This document shows, in pieces, positions 42,840-51,416 of a stretch of DNA of 64,000 nucleotides (positions within the stretch are counted from its first letter, which is position 1; every line of letters starts with the position of its first letter). The translations under genes were made by a program, and so were the position numbers. The notes below the pieces were generated by a model. It worked only from the letters and a program-made list of their open reading frames with translations. It did not search any database and was not told the origin of the DNA. The DNA comes from a virus: positions 1 through 64,000 of the IMG/VR virus record IMGVR_UViG_3300031612_000002; one strand, 5' to 3'.

Positions 42840-43238
42840 ATGAAAATCAGCTCTTTTGAAGACGCAGATAGTATGGAATCAATTATGTCAATACGTCAGT
42901 CAAGATTAGAGCGTGAAAATCTCGAAGCCCATGTGGATTTATGTGCAGAGAGGTATCGCGTGTTAGAAGAAAAATTTACTAATTTGGAAGCGAAAGTTAA
43001 CGATTCCAATAAACGAATAGAAGAAAAGTTAGATGATAGTACTGAACGATTAGAAAAGAAAGTCGATCAAATATCAGATAATATGTCTGATATGATTGAG
43101 AGAAATCGTTTAGGCAAAGATAGCAATATGAGATTGATTGTAGCAGCAGCAGGAACGGTTATTGTAGGTTTAATATCAGTTGTTGGTATGTTGATGATAA
43201 ATTTACAGTCAATGACTCCAATAGCAGGGATCGGATAG
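42840..43238 (+). CDS. Coiled-coil membrane protein, 132 residues
   Basis: I use the ATG at 42840 (MKISSFEDADSMES) because the in-frame TTG at 42801 lies inside the late promoter box. Residues about 25-92 form a charged coiled coil (RYRVLEEKFTNLEAKVND, LEKKVDQISDNMSDMIE). One transmembrane helix follows (MRLIVAAAGTVIVGLISVVG, then MLMI). The topology (cytoplasmic coiled coil, C-terminal membrane anchor) resembles some phage holin-like or membrane-anchored proteins, but no lysis role is proven. The ribosome site is weak. Confidence 0.65.
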   Translation: MKISSFEDADSMESIMSIRQSRLERENLEAHVDLCAERYRVLEEKFTNLEAKVNDSNKRIEEKLDDSTERLEKKVDQISDNMSDMIERNRLGKDSNMRLIVAAAGTVIVGLISVVGMLMINLQSMTPIAGIG

Positions 43239-43241
43239 AAG

Positions 43242-43529
43242 ATGATACTTAATGAAGCATACAATACAGTTATTTCCGAATCAAAGGTAGTCTTTGCTAA
43301 GAGAGGAAATAAGGTTGTTAAGAAATTTAGATGTACCGTAGGGAAGCGTAAAGGTAGAGTTGTATCAAGTCCTCAGCAATGTGCCGCACCAATTGATATT
43401 AAAAAACGATTCTTAATGAAAAAGACAAAAGCATCTAAGGGTGCTAGGATGACGAAAAAAGCGCAAAAGACAAAGCGCGTCAATCCAACGAGTAAAATCG
43501 TAAAACAATTAAACAAATCGAGACGATAA
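43242..43529 (+). CDS. Basic, probably DNA-binding virion protein
   Basis: 95 residues, very rich in Lys/Arg (FRCTVGKRKGRVVSSPQQC, KKTKASKGARMTKKAQKTKR). The start MILNEAYNTVISESK contains I-S-E before Ser, a possible prohead protease site, so it may be an internal head protein packaged with DNA. It lies 3 bases after the coiled-coil gene and overlaps the next start. Conserved in aquatic T4-like phages; function unknown. Confidence 0.62.
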   Translation: MILNEAYNTVISESKVVFAKRGNKVVKKFRCTVGKRKGRVVSSPQQCAAPIDIKKRFLMKKTKASKGARMTKKAQKTKRVNPTSKIVKQLNKSRR

Positions 43530-44449
43530 TGGAAATCAAGAACAATAGTATTATACATACAGTGCGCGATTATGCACTAGAGCAGTTTGGTGTAGAATTA
43601 ACTGATGAACAGATCAGTGCAGATCTAAGAGACTTGAATTTCTCTGGTACATTGCAATTAACTACAGCACTAAAGACAAATGACAATGATCTATTTACTA
43701 AGTATATCACTCTAGATCTCGATGAAGGGTATACAGTGCTTCCATCAATGGATAAAGAGCGTTATCAAGAGCGCAATGGTTTAGAAGGTCCGTTTATGTT
43801 GCGATCTGGTAAAGTAGTATATTATGATGCAACAGAAGGTCTATACTATGATCCAGATACTGATTACTATATGTCGTATGAAGAGTACGCACAGCATGAC
43901 AAAGATAGCAGAATGCAAGAGATGCAATCTCCTGGCGTTGTAGCAAATTTAAAAAATGAGCGCGACGATGAAGAACAATTAGACGAAATGTTACCGATTA
44001 TCGGAGCAATTGGCAGAGTCGCGCTAGGTTTGACTGTAAGAAGTTTGGCGGGCAAATCAACTCCTGCAACAACAACTACGTCACCAAAGGCGGGTCATCC
44101 CAGCGCACTGTCAAAGACTTCATCAGATAGGTATGACGAATCAAAGAAGTTCGTATCTCAAATGACTCCTGCTGAAAAGAAAGAACATGATGCTCGTCGT
44201 AAAGAGTATAATGCTCATCAGAAATCTCAGCGCAACGAAGAGACTATTGAAGAGCGTAAGGTAGCAGGTGCACCCGGCGGAAACGCAGCATACGGCAGTG
44301 ACACGGTATCTACTGGTCGTACGACATCTACTGATCCTGATGATGTACAGCAAGACGCAAACTCAGATGCATCAGCAAGCAATGCAGGCGCAGTTGGTGA
44401 TAATGCAAGTGCTATTGAAAAATTAAAGAAACTCGCAGGTCTAAAGTAA
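43529..44449 (+). CDS. Conserved phage protein with OCRE-like aromatic motif
   Basis: 306 residues. An alpha/beta N-terminus is followed by SGKVVYYDATEGLYYDPDTD and YYMSYEEY (113-140), whose repeated YYD pattern resembles OCRE domains, which bind short peptides. Next comes LDEMLPIIGAIGRVALGLTV, a hydrophobic helix, then a long low-complexity charged and Ser/Thr/Ala-rich tail ending SAIEKLKKLAGLK. Probably a virion protein; similar ones occur in aquatic T4-like phages. One-base overlap with both neighbours. Confidence 0.6.
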   Translation: MEIKNNSIIHTVRDYALEQFGVELTDEQISADLRDLNFSGTLQLTTALKTNDNDLFTKYITLDLDEGYTVLPSMDKERYQERNGLEGPFMLRSGKVVYYDATEGLYYDPDTDYYMSYEEYAQHDKDSRMQEMQSPGVVANLKNERDDEEQLDEMLPIIGAIGRVALGLTVRSLAGKSTPATTTTSPKAGHPSALSKTSSDRYDESKKFVSQMTPAEKKEHDARRKEYNAHQKSQRNEETIEERKVAGAPGGNAAYGSDTVSTGRTTSTDPDDVQQDANSDASASNAGAVGDNASAIEKLKKLAGLK

Positions 44450-44658
44450 TGAAACTTGTCGAGTGTCCTGGAGGAATCTCAATCATATTATCAAATACTG
44501 AATATAAAGTATATGATAAGATTGTTGAAGAAACATGTAAATCAGATTTTACTGAGCGTGAAGCATTTGTTGCTAAATCATTAGTATCGAAAGGCGTTCT
44601 TACTAGAGTAGTAAGAGAAGGTAAGGTATATTTTAAGAGACTTAGAGGCAGTTTATAA
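44449..44658 (+). CDS. Small winged-helix-like protein, 69 residues
   Basis: MKLVECPGGISIILSNTEYK, then FTEREAFVAKSLVSKGVLTR and VVREGKVYFKRL: a helix-turn-helix-wing-like secondary structure with a basic last hairpin. The single-base overlaps with both neighbours indicate translational coupling in a late operon. Might be a small DNA-binding or structural protein; no family recognised with certainty. Confidence 0.6.
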   Translation: MKLVECPGGISIILSNTEYKVYDKIVEETCKSDFTEREAFVAKSLVSKGVLTRVVREGKVYFKRLRGSL

Positions 44659-45242
44659 TGAATCAAGAATCGCAGGACATGCTTAAAATATTGCAAAATT
44701 TAGAGAATGCTACGAATAACAAATCAGCACCTGTAATTGATGCAACTGGCAATTCAGTACCAACTAATATTAGTCAAGATGCTACAGAGATGTATAATAT
44801 TTTGGCTAAGTTACATAAAGTACAAGATGCAACTGAATCAGCAGCAAGTAATATTGTAACTGAATCGGTTAAGAAAGTATCACCAGAGAGTGTGGGCATT
44901 GATAAGTTCAATGTTGTATTAGAGAAGCACAATATATCTGGTTATGCAAAGACTTATTATACGGTTACAGAGAATGGTATTCGTAAATATGAAAATTTAG
45001 CATTATTTGAGTCAGCAATGGCAATCATCAAGAATGAATTATTCAAGAATGATACAAGCAAATCTAAATCCATTATTGATTATGATGCACGATATGCATC
45101 TGCACTAGAAGAAGCAGCATTGCAAAAAAGACGACAGAAAACATTGACTGAAAGTATTGAATCAGACATAGCAGCCGCAAAGCATAGTGTTGCAACTGAT
45201 AAGATGCATAAGATGAAGATTGCAATCAAAAAATTATTATAA
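44658..45242 (+). CDS. Conserved helical phage protein, 194 residues
   Basis: MNQESQDMLKILQNLENATN and MYNILAKLHKVQDATESAAS look like a duplicated M-(x)-I-L-x-x-L repeat. The C-terminal half has YAKTYYTVTENGIRKYENLA and a basic helix end. Conserved in aquatic T4-like phages near prohead and virion genes. Possibly a core or virion protein; no direct evidence. One-base overlap with the preceding gene. Confidence 0.6.
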   Translation: MNQESQDMLKILQNLENATNNKSAPVIDATGNSVPTNISQDATEMYNILAKLHKVQDATESAASNIVTESVKKVSPESVGIDKFNVVLEKHNISGYAKTYYTVTENGIRKYENLALFESAMAIIKNELFKNDTSKSKSIIDYDARYASALEEAALQKRRQKTLTESIESDIAAAKHSVATDKMHKMKIAIKKLL

Positions 45243-45290
45243 ATAACAACTGCAACACCAATATATCGCCCAAGGGCACACCTCAATTCA

Positions 45291-45300
45291 CATAAATATA
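45291..45300 (+). promoter_or_regulatory. Late promoter-like box
   Basis: CATAAATATA, upstream of a hairpin that may end its transcript. It may be weak or produce only a short RNA. Confidence 0.4.
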
Positions 45301-45321
45301 TTTTAATTCAATTATACTGAG

Positions 45322-45358
45322 TTACAACTTAATTAAGTTAAGTTGTAATTTAGTTTTT
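45322..45358 (+). terminator. Hairpin terminator between late operons
   Basis: Perfect 11-base stem TTACAACTTAA / TTAAGTTGTAA with a 5-base loop, followed by TTTAGTTTTT. The stem is AT-rich, so termination may be partial. Confidence 0.6.
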
Positions 45359-45368
45359 GTATAAATAC
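45359..45368 (+). promoter_or_regulatory. Late promoter box
   Basis: GTATAAATAC immediately after the hairpin, 32 bases before the next ATG, with TGGAG between. Confidence 0.65.
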
Positions 45369-45400
45369 ATTATAATATATAATTTTAATGGAGCACTAAA

Positions 45401-46198
45401 ATGATTTTACACGATTTGCAAGAAGACAAATTTTCCAAGTTAACTAAAGCCTTGAACGAAGTTTTTGATATTAAATTCAATTTCGGAATGCAGCCAGCAA
45501 AACTGGTTAAGATTCAAGAAACAACTAATACTCGTATCACATTATTACGCGAATCTGGCGTAGATGTTAGTGCGAAAGATTTTCAAAAGTTACTTCTAAT
45601 ATCAGAAGGTATCAATATGGTACTAAGCGAAGTAGCAAAAACAACCCAAGGTACTAAAATGAAATTACAAGAATCACAAGATTTAGATCAAGCAGAAGTA
45701 TTACTTGCTGCTAAGCAAATGGCAGATGACTTACAAAAAATGGCTGAAAACTTAGCAAGTATGCAAGTTGAAGACCTTATGTCCATCACCAATGCTATGA
45801 AAGAAGAAGTAGGCACAGCAGAAGCAGAAGCATTCACTATGGCATCAGAAGCAGCAATTGGTGCAGCACTAGAAGCGGTTAAATCTGCTAACAGTGAAGT
45901 TACTAACGCATTACTAGTTGCACAGGGACAGCCAGTTGAATCTGGTGGATCAATGGATACACTTGATACTGATTTCGGTGACGAGTTAGACATGGGCGAC
46001 GAGTTCGCTGATGATGAATTAGAAATTGGCGATGACTTTGAAGGCGTTGATGCAGCATCTGGTGCAGAGAATCCAATTGGTCGCGAAATGAAAGAAGATA
46101 AGTATATTTCTGCAATGCGCATGGTTAAAGAAGCACAACAAGATGGACAAGTCAGCAAAGAATTGCTAAAGCAAGCATTTGCTACGTTGAGAAACTAA
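45401..46198 (+). CDS. Acidic helical protein, probable virion/core protein
   Basis: 265 residues. The helical N-terminal half (FSKLTKALNEVFDIKFNFG, RITLLRESGVDVSAKDFQKL) leads into long Ala/Glu/Met-rich helices (AEVLLAAKQMADDLQKMAEN, AEAFTMASEAAIGAALEAV), then a strongly acidic Asp/Glu/Gly segment near 200-230 and a C-terminal helix. The acidic, helical nature would suit a scaffold-like or internal head protein. Conserved in aquatic T4-like phages; no firm assignment. Confidence 0.6.
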   Translation: MILHDLQEDKFSKLTKALNEVFDIKFNFGMQPAKLVKIQETTNTRITLLRESGVDVSAKDFQKLLLISEGINMVLSEVAKTTQGTKMKLQESQDLDQAEVLLAAKQMADDLQKMAENLASMQVEDLMSITNAMKEEVGTAEAEAFTMASEAAIGAALEAVKSANSEVTNALLVAQGQPVESGGSMDTLDTDFGDELDMGDEFADDELEIGDDFEGVDAASGAENPIGREMKEDKYISAMRMVKEAQQDGQVSKELLKQAFATLRN

Positions 46199-46199
46199 A

Positions 46200-46517
46200 A
46201 TGCGTTTTTCTGAAATCGTAGTTGAAGATACCAGTGATGTTAAATCAATTATCATTGATATTATTTCAGTTGCAGCAGCAGAAGGTATGTCTAGTTTGAG
46301 TATCGACACATTGGCAAAATCTCTTGCCAATATGGGGAATGAGATCGATCATTCAGTATTGTTTGATTTATTGGATACCATTCCTATAATTGATAATATC
46401 AAAGATGATGTTGTATTCTTTGGCAGAGATGGTAAAACATCATCCGAACCAAGTAAAGATCAACAAGACAAGCACATAGATAAAATGGCAAGAAAGCAAG
46501 TTAAAAAGGACATATAA
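46200..46517 (+). CDS. Small conserved protein, 105 residues
   Basis: MRFSEIVVEDTSDVKSIIID, then AEGMSSLSIDTLAKSLANMG and a charged tail ending ARKQVKKDI. The MRFSEIVVE start resembles other short motifs of this late region (MKISEII). Begins one base after the previous stop. Helical, soluble, unknown function; probably virion or assembly related. Confidence 0.6.
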   Translation: MRFSEIVVEDTSDVKSIIIDIISVAAAEGMSSLSIDTLAKSLANMGNEIDHSVLFDLLDTIPIIDNIKDDVVFFGRDGKTSSEPSKDQQDKHIDKMARKQVKKDI

Positions 46518-46518
46518 C

Positions 46519-47136
46519 ATGAGTGTAGGATTAAATGCATCCCAGGCAAGAGCAAACAGCAATCAAGATTTAACTATCTTCAATGAGACTGAATCAATAA
46601 TGAAAGCAATTATTGCAGATTCGGTTTCTGGGCTATATGAAACAACTGTGTCTGATGGGACAGTTATGACAGAATCTACACCAGATGTAGTTGTGTCGGG
46701 AACAGTTACGACTCCCACAATTGTTAATTCTACTACTGTCATCATTGAGGGAGTAACTGTTGTATTAGGTACAACTGGTACAAGTCTGAATGCGGTAATT
46801 GCAGACATAAATGATGCAGCAATTCCAAATGTTCTTGCATATAAAGAAAGCGATCAACTGCGATTAAAGATAACTGTTTCTGGTACTACCGATTGGCAAT
46901 ATACAATTGGTGCAGGTACTGCCAATACTAGTTTGGGATTAGCAGCAGGTACGTCAACAGCAACTAATCCATCAAGTGTTAGTTACTTTAATGTATGGCA
47001 AGGTACTGAAACGAATCGCGCAACATACTCAGATATGGATTCAGTCATCAAGCATTTCAGCAACCTCGGTTATAAGATCGAGCGTATCACAAATACGGTA
47101 ACAAGTAACACATTTTCGTGGTATATTTACTGGTAA
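46519..47136 (+). CDS. Virion structural protein, beta-rich, 205 residues
   Basis: Starts MSVGLNASQARANSNQDLTI, an N-terminal helix pattern also seen in phage tail or fibre-like proteins. A Thr/Val-rich beta region follows (VSGTVTTPTIVNSTTVIIEG, IGAGTANTSLGLAAGTSTAT), ending in an amphipathic module (IKHFSNLGYKIERITNTVT). It looks like a fibre-type or neck-appendage protein. Late operon context. Exact role unknown. Confidence 0.62.
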   Translation: MSVGLNASQARANSNQDLTIFNETESIMKAIIADSVSGLYETTVSDGTVMTESTPDVVVSGTVTTPTIVNSTTVIIEGVTVVLGTTGTSLNAVIADINDAAIPNVLAYKESDQLRLKITVSGTTDWQYTIGAGTANTSLGLAAGTSTATNPSSVSYFNVWQGTETNRATYSDMDSVIKHFSNLGYKIERITNTVTSNTFSWYIYW

Positions 47137-47150
47137 TCAGTAAATAACAC

Positions 47151-47179
47151 TTGACATAGGGGTATTATGATAGTATAAT
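47151..47179 (+). promoter_or_regulatory. Sigma70-type promoter of the nuclease gene (leaderless)
   Basis: TTGACA 47151-47156, 17-base spacer, TATAAT 47174-47179. ATG begins 7 bases after the -10, the same arrangement as at the primase. Confidence 0.78.
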
Positions 47180-47185
47180 ATCTCT

Positions 47186-47875
47186 ATGGTAAATATTAAA
47201 ACCCCTTACGCTTATAGCGAATTAATCCGAACTTCTGTAAACGGTCAACGTTTATATAAGAACCCCTATGGTGAACCTGTCCCCAGTGTCACTACAGTCT
47301 TGTCTGCAACAAAACCAGCACGCGATCGAAAGATGTTATCTGATTGGAAAAAACGTGTAGGTGATGAAGCCGCCCAACAAATAGTGACTGAAGCATCAAT
47401 GGTGGGCACTCAGATGCACGCTATGCTAGAATCATATGTTAAAAATGAAGAATACGTGGGTAATGAAGAAACTGGTAAAACATTACTTCAATCTCGTATG
47501 ATGGCTGATGTTGTAATCAAGAATATTGATGCTGAACTGGATGAAGTATGGGGAGCAGAAGTTAGTCTATGCTATCCCCAATTATATGCAGGATCAGCAG
47601 ATTTATTAGGCGTGTGGAAAGGTAAGCCTACTGTAATGGATTTTAAGCAGACTAATAAGCCTAAGAGACGTGAATGGATTGGTGATTATTTTCTACAATG
47701 TACTGCGTATGCGTTGGCACACAATGAAATGTATGGAACTGACATAAAAGACGTTGCTATCTTCATGTGTAGCAGAGAAGGTCAATGGCAATTGTTTGAA
47801 ATGCAGATTGGTGAGTTCGCAGAATGGGAACTCAAATGGGCAAAAAGATTGGAAGAATACTACAATTTCTTATGA
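47186..47875 (+). CDS. PD-(D/E)XK exonuclease
   Basis: 229 residues. GTQMHAMLESY (H78, E82), GSADLLGVWKGKPTVMDFKQ (D139, D152, K154) and YFLQCTAYALAHNEMYGT form a RecB/MGME1-like nuclease core. It likely degrades DNA ends or supplies recombination substrates. There is no ribosome site and the ATG is at the predicted transcription start, suggesting a leaderless message. It is an early-type gene placed between late genes. Confidence 0.82.
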   Translation: MVNIKTPYAYSELIRTSVNGQRLYKNPYGEPVPSVTTVLSATKPARDRKMLSDWKKRVGDEAAQQIVTEASMVGTQMHAMLESYVKNEEYVGNEETGKTLLQSRMMADVVIKNIDAELDEVWGAEVSLCYPQLYAGSADLLGVWKGKPTVMDFKQTNKPKRREWIGDYFLQCTAYALAHNEMYGTDIKDVAIFMCSREGQWQLFEMQIGEFAEWELKWAKRLEEYYNFL

Positions 47876-47892
47876 TTTGGCGATCGTATTTT

Positions 47893-47901
47893 AATAAATA
47901 C
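47893..47901 (+). promoter_or_regulatory. Late promoter box
   Basis: AATAAATAC, 24 bases before the next start, with AAAGGT between. Confidence 0.5.
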
Positions 47902-47924
47902 ATATACTAAAAAAGGTTAATACA

Positions 47925-48617
47925 ATGACAACTGAAACAAAATTACAGCAACAACGAAAAGGAAATCTAGCAGATCTTCCTATATTACTGGCTGGTGAAT
48001 TAGGATATGCATTAGATGCAAAACGATTATTCATTGGTAATACAGTATCATCTCTTAATGGTGACGGCTCGACAGTCGGACACGATTTTGGTGTTGATTT
48101 AGATGAGGCGCATGGTACTTCATACAAAATATATGTAGATGGTGTGGAGACAACTAATTACACCACAAATAATTTTCTAGTTACGTTTACAGTTGCACCA
48201 CCTGTCGGAACAGGTAATATTCAATTATATCATAATTCAGAAATCTTTCTATTTGAACCAGACGTAGGCTTAGATATTCCTGGTCTTGTGGGCATTACTG
48301 GTCCAGCAACCGATGCGAATATTGCTACTATCTCATTTGATGTAACTAGATATGATAACGTAGACATACGATATTCATTGCGGAATGCCGTAGGACATAT
48401 TCGTAAAGGTGTATTGAGTATTGCAGTTAATGCAGCAAACAACGCAAGCACAATTTCAGATAATTACACAACTGATGCAACTACTGTAGGTAATTTATTA
48501 GATCACGCATTCACTGGTATCATTGATAATGGTATATATACACTTCAATATACTACAACTGATACTGAAATTGCAAACTTATCATGGTTAACTGACAACT
48601 TCAAAGCGACAGTATAA
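47925..48617 (+). CDS. Virion protein with adhesin-type N-terminus
   Basis: 230 residues. LQQQRKGNLADLPILLAGEL then GYALDAKRLFIGNT is the pattern of the N-terminal knob of phage receptor-binding and tropism-type proteins (x-G-E-x-x-x-x-x-D-x-x-L-x-I-G). The rest is beta-rich (SYKIYVDGVETTNYTTNNF, FEPDVGLDIPGLVGITGP). Likely a fibre or baseplate appendage. Late promoter present. Confidence 0.62.
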   Translation: MTTETKLQQQRKGNLADLPILLAGELGYALDAKRLFIGNTVSSLNGDGSTVGHDFGVDLDEAHGTSYKIYVDGVETTNYTTNNFLVTFTVAPPVGTGNIQLYHNSEIFLFEPDVGLDIPGLVGITGPATDANIATISFDVTRYDNVDIRYSLRNAVGHIRKGVLSIAVNAANNASTISDNYTTDATTVGNLLDHAFTGIIDNGIYTLQYTTTDTEIANLSWLTDNFKATV

Positions 48618-48619
48618 GT

Positions 48620-49066
48620 ATGAGTGTAAATACAATATGGCAATTAATGCCAAAAGAAAGACTCACGGAGTGGAAAGCATTTCGTACCGAGTTGAACAAG
48701 TTAGATGATACATCTAATGAAGAATTTTTACAAACTCTAGTAGATTGGTGGCGTTTAGCACCACTGTCTAATAGAGTAATAGACCCATACAATTCAGAAG
48801 AATGGCCCAACCCTTGGGATTTATTATGGAATGGTCTATATGATGAAAATGTGATTGCGCTTGGAATGGCATACACACTAGAGTTATGTGATTGGTCTTG
48901 TGATATACTATTAGTACAGGATGCAGGAAAATCGCGAGTGGGACTAGTAATACGGTTAAACGACGAATATATACTAAATCATAATTATGGTATAGTAGAT
49001 AAAGTGTCCGTATTAGATAAATGTGAAATTTTGAATACATGGTATTCAGACGACTTAGTAAAATAA
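48620..49066 (+). CDS. Conserved phage protein, 148 residues
   Basis: MSVNTIWQLMPKERLTEWKA, EEWPNPWDLLWNGLYDENV and IALGMAYTLELCDWSCDILL. The NPWDLLWNG-YDENVIALGM stretch is a conserved pattern I recognise from unknown proteins in phages. Starts 2 bases after the virion gene. No catalytic motif; function unknown. Confidence 0.62.
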   Translation: MSVNTIWQLMPKERLTEWKAFRTELNKLDDTSNEEFLQTLVDWWRLAPLSNRVIDPYNSEEWPNPWDLLWNGLYDENVIALGMAYTLELCDWSCDILLVQDAGKSRVGLVIRLNDEYILNHNYGIVDKVSVLDKCEILNTWYSDDLVK

Positions 49067-49100
49067 TAGTAATATTGAAACCAAACGGGTAAGGATATAA

Positions 49101-51398
49101 ATGAAGGAAATCATGGTACAAAAGCGCAACGGCGCTAGAGAACCACTTGACTTGGATAAATTACACAAGGTTGTGTTTTATGCTTGCAACGATATTGCAG
49201 GTGTTAGTCCGTCGGAAGTGGAAATCAAAAGTAGTATTCAGTTTTTTAACGGAATCACAACTAACGAAATTCAAGAAACATTAATTAAAGCAGCAGCAGA
49301 TTTAATCACCGAAGAAACACCAAACTATCAATGGGTAGCAGGACGATTAATCAATTATCATTTGCGCAAGCAAGTGTACAATGACTTTAAACCTGCACAC
49401 TTGATTAATGTTATAGAAGATAATATTGAACGTGGGTATTATGATGATGAAATTCTTTCATTATATTCGTCAGACGAGATTGACCAACTAAACAATTACA
49501 TCAAGCATTATCGTGACGAAGATATCGCATATGTAGGCATGGAACAATTCCGTGGCAAATACTTAGTGCAAAATCGAGTGACAGGTCAACTCTTTGAAAC
49601 TCCTCAAATCGCATACATGATGATTGCAGCGACATTATTTGGTAGTTATACGAATAATCGCATGAAATGGGTTAAAGATTACTATGATGCAATCAGTACA
49701 TTTGATATTTCACTTCCTACGCCTGTTATGGCTGGTGTTCGCACTAATGTACGTCAGTTCAGTTCATGTGTACTAATTGAATCAGATGATAGTCTAGATA
49801 GTATTAATGCAACAGCAAACGCCGTTGTAAAGTATGTATCTCAAAAGGCAGGCATTGGAATTGGCGCAGGGCGCATTCGTGCGATCAACTCTCCTATTCG
49901 AAATGGAGACGCAGCACACACAGGTGTTATCCCATTCTATAAGATGTTTCAATCATCAGTTAAAAGCTGTTCACAGGGCGGCGTACGCGGCGGAGCAGCG
50001 ACATTGTACTATCCATTATGGCATCTAGAAGTAGAAGACATGTTGGTGTTAAAGAACAACAAAGGTACTGAAGATAATCGAGTAAGGCATTTGGATTACG
50101 GGGTACAAGTTAATAAACTTATGTACGAACGTTTGATTACTGGTGGCAACATTACATTATTCAGTCCTAGTGATGTCCCTGGATTATATGATTCATACTT
50201 CGAAGATCAAGAAAAATTTAAAGAATTGTACGAGAAGGCTGAACGTAATTCAAAAATTCGCAAGAAGGTAATTACTGCAATTGAATTATTTTCTATCTTT
50301 ATGCAAGAGCGAAAGAATACTGGTCGAATCTATTTGATGAATGTAGACAATGTAAATGAGCATAGTTCATTCAAGCAAGAATTAGCACCTGTTCGTCAGA
50401 GTAATTTATGTGCAGAGATTACATTACCTACCTCTCCTATGACAGATATATTTAAAGGTGATGGAGAAGTTGCTACTTGTACATTATCAGCAATAAATTG
50501 GGGTAATATCAAATCATTAGCAGATTTTCAGAAGCCGTGTGAATTGGCAGTACGAGGACTTGATGCATTATTGAGTTATCAGAATTACCCAGTACTAGCA
50601 GCAGAATTAGGAACACAAAAGCGTCGACCGCTTGGAGTTGGTATTATCAACTTCGCATATTGGCTTGCAAAGCATGACACCAATTACACAGATCCTGATC
50701 TTGAATTAGTAGACGAATGGACAGAAGCATGGTCATACTACTTGATTAAAGCATCAGCCGATTTAGCGATTGAACAAGGACAGTGTCCAGGATTCAATGA
50801 AACTAAATATAGCGATGGTATTTTGCCAATAGATACTCGTAAAAAAGAAGTAGACGAATTGGTAGCACACAAAGAGCGTATGCCATGGGATGCGTTACGA
50901 GCGCAAATAAAAGAAACTGGTATTCGCAATAGTACATTGATGGCATTGATGCCAGCAGAGACATCGGCACAGATAAGTAACAGTACGAATGGAATTGAAC
51001 CACCACGATCTTTGGTAAGTATTAAGCAATCAAAGCATGGTGTATTAAAGCAAGTAGTTCCTGGCATACATCGATTAAAGAATAAGTATGAATTATTATG
51101 GGATCAACAGTCACCAGAAGGTTATTTAAAGATTGTATCGATATTACAGAAATATATTGATCAAGCGATCAGTGTAAATACTAGTTACAATCCTATATAT
51201 TTTGAAGATGAAAAGATTCCGATGAGTGTCATGATGAAGCACTTGTTAATGTTCTACCGTTATGGTGGTAAGAATCTTTATTACTTTAATACATATGATG
51301 GACAGGGTGAGGTTGATATTAATAAAATGAATGCAGATCCTTTAGCACAAGCGGATCTAAGTGAGATAGACGACGACTGCGATAGTTGCACGATATAA
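49101..51398 (+). CDS. nrdA: Ribonucleotide reductase large subunit, class Ia
   Basis: 765 residues, full length. It has the ATP-cone N-terminus (VQKRNGAREPLDLDKLHKVV), the active-site cysteines in QFSSCVLIESDDSL, NLCAEITLPTSPM and VATCTLSAINWG, and a C-terminal redox pair CDSC. It reduces NDPs to dNDPs for phage DNA synthesis together with NrdB and glutaredoxin downstream. AAGGA lies 5 bases before the ATG; an internal ATG at 49113 is also possible. No clear promoter is seen; it is probably transcribed from upstream. Confidence 0.96.
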   Translation: MKEIMVQKRNGAREPLDLDKLHKVVFYACNDIAGVSPSEVEIKSSIQFFNGITTNEIQETLIKAAADLITEETPNYQWVAGRLINYHLRKQVYNDFKPAHLINVIEDNIERGYYDDEILSLYSSDEIDQLNNYIKHYRDEDIAYVGMEQFRGKYLVQNRVTGQLFETPQIAYMMIAATLFGSYTNNRMKWVKDYYDAISTFDISLPTPVMAGVRTNVRQFSSCVLIESDDSLDSINATANAVVKYVSQKAGIGIGAGRIRAINSPIRNGDAAHTGVIPFYKMFQSSVKSCSQGGVRGGAATLYYPLWHLEVEDMLVLKNNKGTEDNRVRHLDYGVQVNKLMYERLITGGNITLFSPSDVPGLYDSYFEDQEKFKELYEKAERNSKIRKKVITAIELFSIFMQERKNTGRIYLMNVDNVNEHSSFKQELAPVRQSNLCAEITLPTSPMTDIFKGDGEVATCTLSAINWGNIKSLADFQKPCELAVRGLDALLSYQNYPVLAAELGTQKRRPLGVGIINFAYWLAKHDTNYTDPDLELVDEWTEAWSYYLIKASADLAIEQGQCPGFNETKYSDGILPIDTRKKEVDELVAHKERMPWDALRAQIKETGIRNSTLMALMPAETSAQISNSTNGIEPPRSLVSIKQSKHGVLKQVVPGIHRLKNKYELLWDQQSPEGYLKIVSILQKYIDQAISVNTSYNPIYFEDEKIPMSVMMKHLLMFYRYGGKNLYYFNTYDGQGEVDINKMNADPLAQADLSEIDDDCDSCTI

Positions 51399-51416
51399 CG
51401 GAATATAAATATAGAT

